Assembly (NCBI RefSeq): GCF_008041935.1
Contig: NZ_VKAC01000006.1
Span: forward strand, 248,001 to 312,000
Reading direction: 5' to 3'
DNA: 64,000 nt
Source of the DNA: Quadrisphaera setariae
GTDB lineage: Bacteria > Actinomycetota > Actinomycetes > Actinomycetales > Quadrisphaeraceae
The position numbers were made by a program, and so were the translations under genes. The notes below the pieces were generated by a model. That model saw only the letters and a list, made by a program, of their open reading frames with translations. It was not told where the DNA came from and searched no databases. Of this stretch, positions 7,840 through 15,590 are shown piece after piece (position 1 is the stretch's first letter; every line of letters starts with the position of its first letter).

Positions 7840-8600
7840 GCACCCGCAGCGAGCAGGACGTCGCCGGCTCCTTCGTCTCCCTGGCCACCGCGCTGGCCAC
7901 CGGGGCCGACGTGGTGGAGCTGCTCGCGGAGCTCACCGAGGACTGCGCCCGCCTCCTCGACGTCGACTCCGCGGGCCTGCTGCTGGCCGACGGCTCGGGC
8001 GTCCTCCACGTGCTCGCCGCCACGTCGGCGGACACCCGCGAGCTCGAGGTCTTCCAGACCCAGCGGGTGGAGGGCCCCTGCCTGGACTGCTACCGGTCGG
8101 GTGAGGTGCTGAGGGTGCCCGACCTGGAGGGGCAGGCGCAGCGCTGGCCCGCCTTCGCCGCCGTCGCGCTCGGCATGGGCTTCTCGTCGGTGCACGCCGT
8201 GCCGATGCGGCTGCGTGCGCGCAGGCTCGGCGCCCTCGGGCTGTTCGGCCGGCGCAGCGGCGCCCTCGACGACAGCGACCTCAGCCTGGGCCAGGCGCTG
8301 GCCGACGTCGCCAGCGTCGCGATCGTGCAGAACAGCAGCGCACCGGCGCCGGCGGAGGACGACGCCGTCCTGGAGTCGCACCTCCAGGACGCCCTGCGGG
8401 CTCGTGTCGTGGTGGAGCAGGCGAAGGGCGTGCTGGCGTACTCGGGCTCGATCAGCATGGCGCAGGCGCACGCGCAGCTGCGCGGCTACGCGCGCGACCA
8501 CGGGCTGCGCCTGAGCGACCTCGCCGCCGGCGTGGTCGAGCGCCGGACGCCGGTCAGGTCCGTGCTGGAGCACCGCAGCTCCACCGCTGACCTCCCCTGA
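7836..8600 (+). CDS. GAF-ANTAR regulator
   Basis: 254 residues from ATG 7836, inside the stop codon of the preceding paralogue. The GAF domain (about 12-165) carries VEGPCLDCYRSGEVLRVPDL and RWPAFAAVALGMG. The ANTAR domain (about 190-243) is canonical: RVVVEQAKGVLAYSGSISMAQAHAQLRGYARDHG without gaps, then LRLSDLAAGVVERR. It is the last gene of the same-strand array. A 7-bp hairpin at 8631-8648 follows and is a plausible terminator. Confidence 0.87.
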   Translation: MSTRSEQDVAGSFVSLATALATGADVVELLAELTEDCARLLDVDSAGLLLADGSGVLHVLAATSADTRELEVFQTQRVEGPCLDCYRSGEVLRVPDLEGQAQRWPAFAAVALGMGFSSVHAVPMRLRARRLGALGLFGRRSGALDDSDLSLGQALADVASVAIVQNSSAPAPAEDDAVLESHLQDALRARVVVEQAKGVLAYSGSISMAQAHAQLRGYARDHGLRLSDLAAGVVERRTPVRSVLEHRSSTADLP

Positions 8601-8630
8601 GGCGGGGAGGACCGGGGCGGAGCTGCGGTG

Positions 8631-8648
8631 GGCGGCCCAGGGGCCGCC
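8631..8648. terminator. Hairpin between convergent genes
   Basis: GGCGGCC (8631-8637) and GGCCGCC (8642-8648) form a 7-bp all-GC stem with a 4-nt loop in the 66-bp gap between convergent genes. It could stop transcription from either side. No U tract follows. Confidence 0.4.
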
Positions 8649-8666
8649 GCGGCCCCCGGTGCCGGG

Positions 8667-9242
8667 TCAGCTGCTGCGGCGCACCAGGCGGTGCCACCCG
8701 GCGGCGTCGCGGGCCTCGGGTGAGCCGGCGTCGCGCGCCTGCTGCTCACCCTGCTGAGCGCTCAGCGCCATCACCACGGCCATCACGGAGGGGATGAGCC
8801 ACTGGAGGGCGCGCAGCTGCTGCTGGGCGGCCTTCACACCGGTGGGCGTCTCCGCTGCCGGGACGACGCCGCTGACCGCGGGAACGGCTCCGTCGGCTGC
8901 GAGCTTGCCGCCCAGCACCCCCGCCCAGGCGGTGGCTCCGGCGGCCACGACCGTCAGCACCAGCTTGGTGCGGGTGTTCACGGCGACGTCCTGGCGGGTG
9001 GCGGCGCGGTCGCGGTTGGCCAGGAGGATGCCCAGCCCCCCGAGGAGGTGAGCGCCTGCCCCGACGGCCTGCAGCGGGGTCCAGCGCGCCCAGCCGGCCG
9101 TGGCCACCGGGATGCGGTCCACCGGGTCGGTGACCGCCTTCGAGGCGCCGTTCAGGCCCACGGCACCCATGAGGTTGCCGCCGAACCAGGCAGCTCCCCC
9201 GAGGTCGTGGAGGATGCGGCTGGTCGTCTGGAGAGTGGTCAT
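8667..9242 (-). CDS. Conserved membrane protein of unknown function
   Basis: 191 residues from ATG 9242, with GAGGAG about 5 nt upstream. It opens TTLQTTSRILHDLGGAAWFGGNLMG, then shows hydrophobic stretches: LQAVGAGAHLLGGLGILLA (about 55-75), KLVLTVVAAGATAWAGVLGG (about 90-110) and LQWLIPSVMAVVMALSA (about 145-162). Three to four membrane segments are likely, with a charged C-terminus. I do not recognise a named family. A second small membrane gene lies 104 bp upstream on the same strand and the Asp23 operon beyond, so a role in envelope stress is possible by context only. Confidence 0.7.
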   Translation of the reverse strand: MTTLQTTSRILHDLGGAAWFGGNLMGAVGLNGASKAVTDPVDRIPVATAGWARWTPLQAVGAGAHLLGGLGILLANRDRAATRQDVAVNTRTKLVLTVVAAGATAWAGVLGGKLAADGAVPAVSGVVPAAETPTGVKAAQQQLRALQWLIPSVMAVVMALSAQQGEQQARDAGSPEARDAAGWHRLVRRSS

Positions 9243-9346
9243 GGAGCTCCTCGGGGCGGGGGTGGTGGGACGGCAGGAGGCCGGGCCTGGGAGGGGGCGC
9301 GGCGCCGCCGGTGGTCCAGGTCGGCGGGGACGCGGCCCGCCGGGGG

Positions 9347-9847
9347 TCAGCGGTCCGAGCGGCTGCGGCCGTCGTCGCCCTCGATCTCCTTGGCGAGCAG
9401 GCCCGAGCCGAAGGCCCACAGGGCGGCACCGACGATGCCGACGTAGACGCCGATCTGGGCGGCGAGGTCGTCACCGCGCTCGAGGCCGCCCATCGGCTGG
9501 ACGGCGAAGGCGATGCACTGGAGCGTGGCGGCCAGGCCGACCGCCATCGAGACCAGGGTCAGCCCGCGGTGCTGGCCGCGACGGGCGCGGGAGGCGGCGT
9601 AGAGCATGGCCAGCAGCAGGCCCAGGCCCAGGTAGGCGATGAAGGGGACCAGGGAGTCCGAGGCGTACCCGGTGCGCGGGTCGCCCTCCCCGGAGGGGTC
9701 GACCCAGTTCATGAAGGGGGAGGCGTTGAACACCACGATCCCCAGCCCGGCGACGGCGAGGCCTGCTTTGCCGGCGCGGCGGTCGTCCTCGACCCGCTCG
9801 GCCCCGCGGGGTGAGCGGGCGGAGGAGGAGTTGGTGTCGGTCGTCAT
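9347..9847 (-). CDS. Four-helix membrane protein of unknown function
   Basis: 166 residues from ATG 9847. After a charged N-terminus come hydrophobic segments AGLAVAGLGIVVFNASPF, LVPFIAYLGLGLLLAMLYAA, LTLVSMAVGLAATLQCIAFAV and IGVYVGIVGAALWAFGSGLL, which would give four membrane passes with a short acidic/basic tail. No catalytic motif is seen. It lies between the Asp23 operon (150 bp upstream) and another membrane gene (104 bp downstream), all on the minus strand, so it may be part of the same stress regulon. Confidence 0.68.
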   Translation of the reverse strand: MTTDTNSSSARSPRGAERVEDDRRAGKAGLAVAGLGIVVFNASPFMNWVDPSGEGDPRTGYASDSLVPFIAYLGLGLLLAMLYAASRARRGQHRGLTLVSMAVGLAATLQCIAFAVQPMGGLERGDDLAAQIGVYVGIVGAALWAFGSGLLAKEIEGDDGRSRSDR

Positions 9848-9996
9848 CAGGGGTACCTCGTTCTGAGAGCGGCGTGCTTCTCAATGCGGGTCCTGGCACC
9901 GACGTGTGCTTCCACTGTCGCAGAGGAACCGGCCCGCGGCGACCGGGCGCCGCGGGCCGCCACCCGACCCCGACGCGTCCCCCGAGCCGTGACGGG

Positions 9997-10578
9997 TCAG
10001 CGGACCCTGGCCGCAGCCCGGTCGCGGCGAGCGATCCGCACCCGCACGCGGGAGCGCACGTCGTCGCGGCCGAGCACCCGCGCCAGGTCGCTGCTGACCC
10101 CGTCGATCCCCGCCGACAGCGCGGCGAGGTCGGTGCGGGGGCCCGCTGTCACGCTCATGTCGGCGACCACCTGCCCGCGCACCTCCCTGAGCCGGCCCGA
10201 GGAGGCCCTCACGCCGGGGAGCTCACCGAGCACCTCGGCCGCAGCGGCGACCGCTGAGCTGCCGTCGACGGTGGACCGCCCGCCCCGGCCGGACCCGGGC
10301 AGGCGCAGCGGGCCGACGCGGGTGCTCGGCAGGTGCGCCAGCAGCCACCACAGGCCCAGCAGCGCCAGCACCGCTCCTGCCGCGGTGGAGGTCCACCGCC
10401 ACCAGCTGGTGGCGGTGACGTCGTCGAGGGGGGTGGTGGACAGCTGCTCGGGTGCCGCGGACCACACGCGCGTCAGCTGTCCCGCTCCCCACAGCACCGC
10501 GGCCGCACCCAGGGCGAGCAGGACCAGGGCGACGAGGACGGCGGCGGTGCGGTCCCAGCCCAGCACGCGGCGGCTCAC
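9997..10578 (-). CDS. AmaP-like membrane anchor of the Asp23 system
   Basis: 193 residues from ATG 10578. Two membrane segments (VLVALVLLALGAAAVLWGAG at about 14-33 and TSTAAGAVLALLGLWWLLAH at about 63-83) are followed by a cytoplasmic Asp23-like domain (VDGSSAVAAAAEVLGELPGV to the end). This is the architecture of AmaP, which tethers Asp23 to the membrane in Firmicutes. It is the last of six minus-strand genes coupled by overlaps; its ATG overlaps the preceding stop by 4 nt. The symbol amaP is not assigned because actinobacterial versions are divergent. Confidence 0.75.
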   Translation of the reverse strand: MSRRVLGWDRTAAVLVALVLLALGAAAVLWGAGQLTRVWSAAPEQLSTTPLDDVTATSWWRWTSTAAGAVLALLGLWWLLAHLPSTRVGPLRLPGSGRGGRSTVDGSSAVAAAAEVLGELPGVRASSGRLREVRGQVVADMSVTAGPRTDLAALSAGIDGVSSDLARVLGRDDVRSRVRVRIARRDRAAARVR

Positions 10579-11198
10579 GAGGTCCTCCCCGAGCGCTGCG
10601 GGCCGCCGGTGGCCGCGTGGACGCGGACCCGCGGCGGAGCGGTGAGCGCCGCCAGGGACCCGGCGACGGCGGAGGCCACCCGGGCGCGGACGTCACCGCC
10701 CCCACCGCCGGAGGCACCTCCGGTGGTCGTCACCTCGACCACCACCGTACGGCGCGTCGCCGAGGCCGACGCGTCCAGGACGCCGTCGACGTCCTCGGCG
10801 GCAGCGCGTGCGCGGCGCGCCACGTCGGCGGGCAGCAGGTGGGCACCGCTGCACCCGGCCAGCGCGAGCACTCTGCGGGTGCGCCGGCGCAGCGCGACCA
10901 CCAGCAGGGCCAGTCCCAGCAGCACCAGCGCCACGCCGGCGGCGACCACCCAGGGGGCGCGGGTCAGTCCGTCGACGGGGGTGGTGGCGCTGGTCAGCCA
11001 CGACTGCTGACCGCCCGGCCAGCCGGTGCCACCTCGGGGGGCGAAGACGCCGTCCCGCAGCAGCACGAGGCCGATCAGGGCCAGCAGCAGGGCCAGCAGG
11101 GGACCGACCCACCCGATCGGACCGGCGCCGGTGCGCGCAGCAGCGGCCCGCAGCGGCGCTGGCCCCGTCGTCGTCGGGGTCGTGGGGTCGGCGCTCAC
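10575..11198 (-). CDS. DUF6286-type membrane protein of the Asp23 operon
   Basis: 207 residues from GTG 11198, which overlaps the previous stop by 4 nt (GTGA). It has two membrane segments, VGPLLALLLALIGLVLLRDGVF (about 29-50) and PWVVAAGVALVLLGLALLVVALRRR (about 80-104). The cytoplasmic tail GAHLLPADVARRARAAAEDVDGV and VVVEVTTTGG resembles half of an Asp23 domain. Such proteins regularly sit beside Asp23 paralogues in actinobacteria. I infer a structural role in a membrane-bound Asp23 complex. No enzyme motif is present. Confidence 0.7.
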   Translation of the reverse strand: MSADPTTPTTTGPAPLRAAAARTGAGPIGWVGPLLALLLALIGLVLLRDGVFAPRGGTGWPGGQQSWLTSATTPVDGLTRAPWVVAAGVALVLLGLALLVVALRRRTRRVLALAGCSGAHLLPADVARRARAAAEDVDGVLDASASATRRTVVVEVTTTGGASGGGGGDVRARVASAVAGSLAALTAPPRVRVHAATGGPQRSGRTS

Positions 11199-11587
11199 GA
11201 GACGCGCCTGTGCTCGCCGCGGTCGTCCCGGGGGCGCACCACGGCGACCACGGCGACGCTGACGGCGCCGGTGCTCAGCGAGGCCATCGACGCCAGCTGC
11301 GCGGTGACGGCGGAGCGCACCGCGTCGGCGGTGTCCGCGGCGGCGCGGGGCCACACCGAGGCGACCTCGACCTCCACGTCCACCTGCGTGCCGGCCCTGG
11401 CCACCTCCACGCGAGGGAGGTCGCGGCCCAGCGAGCCGGAGACCACGCCGCTGGTGCGGCTGGCGGGGGCCACACCGGGTGCGGTCAGCACGGCGGCGCG
11501 GACCAGGCGGGAGACCGCGCGGTCGGCCACGGTGAGGCGGCCGCGCCCACCGGGCTCGTCACCGCCCTCGCCGTCAGCCGCGGCCAC
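11195..11587 (-). CDS. Asp23/Gls24-family envelope stress protein (divergent)
   Basis: 130 residues from ATG 11587, which lies 14 nt inside the end of the previous gene. The region LTVADRAVSRLVRAAVLTAPGV aligns with the start of Asp23 (I-A-x-x-V...P-G-V). VDVEVEVASVWPRAAADTADAVRSAV aligns with the central beta strand and helix, and ends in GAVSVAVVAVV. The C-terminus is basic (RPRDDRGEHRRVS). It is cytoplasmic, with no signal peptide or membrane segment. It is the third Asp23-like member of the operon. Confidence 0.75.
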   Translation of the reverse strand: MAAADGEGGDEPGGRGRLTVADRAVSRLVRAAVLTAPGVAPASRTSGVVSGSLGRDLPRVEVARAGTQVDVEVEVASVWPRAAADTADAVRSAVTAQLASMASLSTGAVSVAVVAVVRPRDDRGEHRRVS

Positions 11588-11756
11588 GGCCCGACACCGC
11601 CTCGACGACGTCGATCCTGCCGGAGGCCTGTGCCGCGACCAGGCCGCCGACAGCGCCGAGGAAGACGGCCAGGGCGAAGGCCGACCAGCCGCCGACCGCC
11701 GCGGCGACGGCCAGCAGGAGGCCGGCGATGACGCCCTGCATCACGGGTGTGCTCAT
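11574..11756 (-). CDS. Small DUF2273-like membrane protein
   Basis: 60 residues from ATG 11756, overlapping the upstream stop by 4 nt (ATGA). It is almost entirely a hydrophobic hairpin: VMQGVIAGLLLAVAAAVGG, WSAF, then ALAVFLGAVGGLVAAQASG, followed by a short polar tail. Length and topology match the DUF2273 small integral membrane proteins that accompany Asp23 and AmaP in many Gram-positive genomes. It probably helps anchor the Asp23 assembly. It is easily missed because of its size. Confidence 0.75.
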   Translation of the reverse strand: MSTPVMQGVIAGLLLAVAAAVGGWSAFALAVFLGAVGGLVAAQASGRIDVVEAVSGRGRG

Positions 11757-12118
11757 GGGTGCTCCCCTTCGAGTGGGGTGTCGAGGTCGGTGCGGTCCGC
11801 CAGGTCGGCGACGGTGACGTCCACCGGCAGCGGAACGAGGGTGCCCACCGCGCGGCGGACCCGTGCGGCGAGGGCCGCGAGGTCGGTGCGCAGGCCGCGG
11901 ACGGGTGCCGCCACCACGCACACCTCCACCGACGGCCGTCCGCCGTCGGTGCGCACGGCGACCCCGGTGACCCGCCGGCGGGGCAGGTAGGTGGCCACCG
12001 TTCCGGAGGGGCCCGCGTGCAGGGCAGCCACTCCGGGCACCGCGAGGACGACCTCGGCGACCAGTTCGGACAGGTCCGGCGCCTCGGTGGCGGTCGGGGC
12101 GGCCGGTGGGGTGCTCAC
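11753..12118 (-). CDS. Short Asp23-like protein
   Basis: 121 residues from GTG 12118, which overlaps the Asp23 stop codon by 4 nt (GTGA). A low-complexity N-terminus (PPAAPTATEAPD) leads into LSELVAEVVLAVPGVAALHAGPSGTVATYLP, corresponding to the first helix and P-G-V turn of Asp23, and later VEVCVVAAPVRGLRTDLAALAARVRRAVG. This is the Asp23 core without the Gly-rich C-terminal extension. It is probably a partner of the full-length Asp23 encoded just before it. Confidence 0.75.
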   Translation of the reverse strand: MSTPPAAPTATEAPDLSELVAEVVLAVPGVAALHAGPSGTVATYLPRRRVTGVAVRTDGGRPSVEVCVVAAPVRGLRTDLAALAARVRRAVGTLVPLPVDVTVADLADRTDLDTPLEGEHP

Positions 12119-12612
12119 TGGACGCGGGTCTGCCGCGGGGTGCTCCCGCGGTCGTCCGGGGACGAGGAGTCGTCGTCCTCGGACGGGACGTGGACGTCGT
12201 TGACGGCGATGTTGACCTCGGTGACCTCGAGCCCGGTCATCCGCTGCACGCTGGTGACGACGCTGCGGCGCACGGAGCCGGCCAGGTCGGCGATGGCCAC
12301 GCCGTACTCGGCGATGAGGTCGATGTCGACGGCTGCCTGCGTCTCCCCGACCTCCACCGAGATGCCCTGGGAGTGGTTGGTGCTGCCCCCGGGGATGCGC
12401 TCGCGCAGGGAGCCCATGGCGCGGGCGGCGCCGCCGCCCACGGAGTGCACCCCGCTGACCTCGCGGGTGGCGATCCCCGCGATCTTGGACACGACCGTGT
12501 CGGCGATGGTGGTGGTGCCCGCGCGGGTGGCCAGCTCGACGTCCCTGCCGCCGTTGGCGGACGAGGCGCCGGCGCTCGAGGTGCGGGGACCGGGGGTGGG
12601 GGTGCTGGACAT
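12115..12612 (-). CDS. Asp23/Gls24 family envelope stress response protein
   Basis: 165 residues from ATG 12612, with GGAGGA about 6 nt upstream. The full Asp23 domain spans about residues 30-140: TIADTVVSKIAGIATREVSGVHSVGG, then VEVGETQAAVDIDLIAEYGVAIADLA and VTSVQRMTGLEVTEVNIAVNDVHV. The C-terminal tail is acidic and Ser-rich (EDDDSSSPDDRG). Asp23 proteins gather beneath the membrane and protect the envelope under alkaline or general stress. It is the first gene of a six-gene operon joined by 4-14 nt overlaps down to 9997. About 520 bp of noncoding DNA upstream must hold the promoter. Confidence 0.9.
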   Translation of the reverse strand: MSSTPTPGPRTSSAGASSANGGRDVELATRAGTTTIADTVVSKIAGIATREVSGVHSVGGGAARAMGSLRERIPGGSTNHSQGISVEVGETQAAVDIDLIAEYGVAIADLAGSVRRSVVTSVQRMTGLEVTEVNIAVNDVHVPSEDDDSSSPDDRGSTPRQTRVQ

Positions 12613-13131
12613 GGTGTCCTCCGTGGTCTGTGCGGTGGTCGGTGTGCGGTGGGTGGGCCGGCCGAGGGCGGGACCCGTCCGGGTCGGCTGCGCGGTCAGC
12701 GTCGACCGAGCTCGCTGGGCGTTCGGGGCTCTGCGGGGTGTGCCCCCGGGAGCGCGACCCCACCAGCTGCCGCAGGACCGGGGAGGGGCTCAGCAGCTTC
12801 CGGGCTGGGCATCGTCGACTCCCCGTGCCGTTCGGGCCGGTGCAGCGGCTGCTGCTCTGGCGGCGCGGACCGTCCGGGCCCCGGTGCTCTCCGGTGGCGG
12901 CGGGGCCATGGCCTCGCGGGTGCCGGGGAGCACTGTCGGTGCTCATCACCGGGGCCGGGGCGATGGGGCGATCTGGGTGTGGTGCCACGATCCCGCTGAC
13001 GACCCGCCCCCGCAACCGGAGCAGCCCGCTCGCCGGGCGGTGGGTCGCCGACGTGGCGTGGAGATCGCCGGCGACCACCCCGGGGGCGTCTGCCGCGGCG
13101 GTGCTTGACGCACCGCGCAGGATGGTCGTTC
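12613..13131. other. Divergent noncoding region (519 bp)
   Basis: This separates the Asp23 operon (leftward) from the SpoIIE-type phosphatase (rightward). Open frames here are Arg/Pro/Gly-rich on both strands and none has a plausible composition. It should carry both promoters. I looked for sigma-B-like GTTT...GGGTAT boxes and saw none that was convincing. Confidence 0.5.
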
Positions 13132-15120
13132 GTGGTGAGCCGCGAGAACCTCCGCAGCGTCTTCGACGCGCTGCCCTTCGCGTGCGTTCTCCTGGACACC
13201 GACCTGGTGATCGTCCAGGTCAGCGGCGTGTACGCGACGACCATGGGGATGACCCGCGAGCAGCTGGTGGGCCGCCACCTGTTCGACGCCTTCCCGCGGT
13301 CGGACGCCGCCGAGGAGGCGGTCCGCCGGGGAGCGGTGGACCCCGTGGTGCTGGTGAGGGCCTCCCTGCAGCGGGTGCTCGACACCGGCCAGCCGGACCC
13401 GGTGCCGCTGCAGAAGTACGACCTGCCCGACGCCCGCAGCCCCACCGGGTTCAGCGAGCGGTGGTGGAGCTTCACCACCTTCCCCGTCACCGAGCCGCTC
13501 ACGGCCGCAGCGGCTCCCGCGCTCGCTCCCGTGCGTTCGGGAGCACAGGGCTCCGAGACAGCCCCCGTGCGCGTGAGCGGGCTGCTGCACCTCACCGAGG
13601 ACGTGACCGACGAGGTCGCGCGGCGCACCGGCCTGCCCGCCGGCGCCCTGCAGGCCGTCGCCGAGGAGGTCCAGCGATCCACCGCCCTGCTGCGCGGACG
13701 GACCCGGGAGCTGGAGGCGGACCTGTACGCCCGCGCGGTGCAGGTGCAGGCCCTCACCGCTGCCCGTGAGACCGCCGCCTCCCGTCTGGCCGGCTTGGCC
13801 CGGACCGCCCTGGCGCTGGCCGAAGCGCGCTCGGTGCAGGACCTCACCGACCAGATCAGCGACCAGGGACTCGCTGCCCTGGGCTGTGACGGCGGGGCGG
13901 TGGCCATCTTCACCCCCGGGGACGCCACCACGATGGACCTGACCATCACCGACGGTTTCGGGGAGGCGACCCAGCGCGACTACGCGCGGCTGCCCTCGGA
14001 CAGCCCTCTGCCAGCCTGCGTGGCGGCCACCACCGGACGCACGGTCCTGCTGCACGACGCCGCAGCAAGCACCGGGTGGGGTCCTGAGATGGGCGCGGTC
14101 ATGGCGTCCAGCGGCTCCCAGGCCTTCGCCTGCCTGCCGCTGACCGCCGGAGGACACCGGCTGGGGGCGCTCGTCGCCGGGTGGCGAGACCCGCAGGTCT
14201 TCGACGCCGAGCAGGTGGAGCTGCTGTCGGCCTTCGCCGCCCAGTGCGCGCAGGTGCTGGACCGCCTGCTCGTGGCGGAGGCGGAACGTGCAGCGGCCCT
14301 GGCGGCTGCCGCGGCGTGGGAGACCCTGCAGCGGTCCCTGCTGACCGCTCCCCCCGAGCCCGACCACGCCCAGGTGGTGGTGCGCTACCGTGCCGCCGCG
14401 CGTGCAGCCCAGGTCGGCGGAGACTGGTACGACGCCTTCATCCAGCCCGACGGGTCTTCGGTGCTGGTCATCGGGGACGTGATCGGCCACGACACCATCG
14501 CCGCCGCCGCGATGGGGCAGGTGCGCACCATGCTGCGCTCCGTGGCCGCCCACACCGGGGAGGGCCCGGCGGCGGTGCTGACCGCCACGGACCGGTTGCT
14601 GCGCACCCTCATGCTCGAGACCTCCGCCACAGCGCTGGTGGCGCGTCTGGAGCAGAGTCCGGACGAGCGGGCGCGTGGTGTGAGCCGGGTGCGCTGGTCC
14701 AGCGCGGGTCACCTGCCGCCCCTGCTGATCGACGGCCATGGCGCGGTGACGCTGCTGGGCGCGATGGGCGCCGACCTGATGCTGGGCGTGGATCCCCAGA
14801 CCCCTCGTCACGAGTCCGAGGTGACCGTCGACCGCGGCTCCACGCTGCTGCTGTACACGGACGGGCTGGTGGAGCGGCGCGGTGAGTCCCTCGAGGTCGG
14901 GCTGGAGCGGCTGCGGCTCGCGGCGGAGGACCTCGCGGCCGCTGGCGCGGGTCTGGACGACCTCGTGGACGGGTTGCTGGTGCGACTCGTCGACGTCCAG
15001 GGGGAGCGCGCGGATGACGACGTGGCGCTGATCGCCGTCCGGCTGCACCGCCAGGACCGGCCTCGGCCGGCCGAGGCCGGTCCCCGCTCGCTCCCGGAGG
15101 ACGTCGCGGCTGACGGCTGA
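13132..15120 (+). CDS. PAS-GAF-PP2C (SpoIIE-type) serine phosphatase
   Basis: 662 residues from GTG 13132, which has AGGA 9 nt upstream; a TTG at 13105 would add nine residues. A PAS domain (about 1-135, LRSVFDALPFACVLLDTD to GLLHLTEDVTDE) is followed by a coiled linker. A GAF domain follows (about 230-380, ALGCDGGAVAIFTPG to EQVELLSAFAAQCAQ), then a PP2C/SpoIIE domain (about 415-645). The metal-binding motifs are intact: VGGDWYDAF, VIGDVIGHD, WSSAGHLPPLL, LLYTDGLVERR and ADDDVALIAVR. Such RsbU-like enzymes dephosphorylate STAS antagonists and so release sigma factors from anti-sigma kinases. A STAS gene lies tail-to-tail 5 bp away. Confidence 0.93.
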   Translation: MVSRENLRSVFDALPFACVLLDTDLVIVQVSGVYATTMGMTREQLVGRHLFDAFPRSDAAEEAVRRGAVDPVVLVRASLQRVLDTGQPDPVPLQKYDLPDARSPTGFSERWWSFTTFPVTEPLTAAAAPALAPVRSGAQGSETAPVRVSGLLHLTEDVTDEVARRTGLPAGALQAVAEEVQRSTALLRGRTRELEADLYARAVQVQALTAARETAASRLAGLARTALALAEARSVQDLTDQISDQGLAALGCDGGAVAIFTPGDATTMDLTITDGFGEATQRDYARLPSDSPLPACVAATTGRTVLLHDAAASTGWGPEMGAVMASSGSQAFACLPLTAGGHRLGALVAGWRDPQVFDAEQVELLSAFAAQCAQVLDRLLVAEAERAAALAAAAAWETLQRSLLTAPPEPDHAQVVVRYRAAARAAQVGGDWYDAFIQPDGSSVLVIGDVIGHDTIAAAAMGQVRTMLRSVAAHTGEGPAAVLTATDRLLRTLMLETSATALVARLEQSPDERARGVSRVRWSSAGHLPPLLIDGHGAVTLLGAMGADLMLGVDPQTPRHESEVTVDRGSTLLLYTDGLVERRGESLEVGLERLRLAAEDLAAAGAGLDDLVDGLLVRLVDVQGERADDDVALIAVRLHRQDRPRPAEAGPRSLPEDVAADG

Positions 15121-15125
15121 ACGGC

Positions 15126-15470
15126 TCAGGCTGTGGCCGCCTCCACGTCCGGGAACACCTCCAGGACGGCGGCCAGCCCGGTGACGGACAGCATCATCTG
15201 CAGCTGGTCGGAGGTGCCGGTCAGGCGCAGCGCGCGACCGCTGCGCTTCGCCCGCTGGTAGCCACCCACCAGGACGCCCAGTCCGGTGGAGTCCATGAAG
15301 GCCACCTGCAGCAGGTCGATCACCACTCCGCGGGGGGAGGGGACGGGTGCCGGGGGCAGCAGCGCTCTGATCGCTTCGGCGAAGGTGTCAGCGGTGAAGA
15401 GGTCGACCTCACCTGCGGCCCTCAGCACCGCCCATCCTGAGTGTTGACGGCTGTCGAGCACGAGTCCCAC
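15126..15470 (-). CDS. STAS anti-sigma factor antagonist
   Basis: 114 residues from GTG 15470, with GGGAGAG about 7 nt upstream. It is a complete STAS domain: WAVLRAAGEVDLFTADTFAEAIRALL, GVVIDLLQVAFMDSTGLGVLVGGYQRA, ALRLTGTSDQLQMMLSVTGL. The phosphorylatable Ser in FMDSTGLGVL is intact, unlike the STAS proteins at 2361 and 6601. It is the best candidate substrate for the SpoIIE phosphatase that ends 5 bp away on the other strand. Dephosphorylated, it would sequester a HATPase-type anti-sigma factor. Confidence 0.9.
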   Translation of the reverse strand: MGLVLDSRQHSGWAVLRAAGEVDLFTADTFAEAIRALLPPAPVPSPRGVVIDLLQVAFMDSTGLGVLVGGYQRAKRSGRALRLTGTSDQLQMMLSVTGLAAVLEVFPDVEAATA

Positions 15471-15590
15471 GACTGCTCTCCCTGGTGCTGCGACCGGCGC
15501 GGCGACGTCGATGGGCCCGACTCCTCCCGGGCGGGAGGCGGGTGCCGCCTCGATGTCGACCGCGCGGCAGGCGTCGAGGGGGCGGACTCG

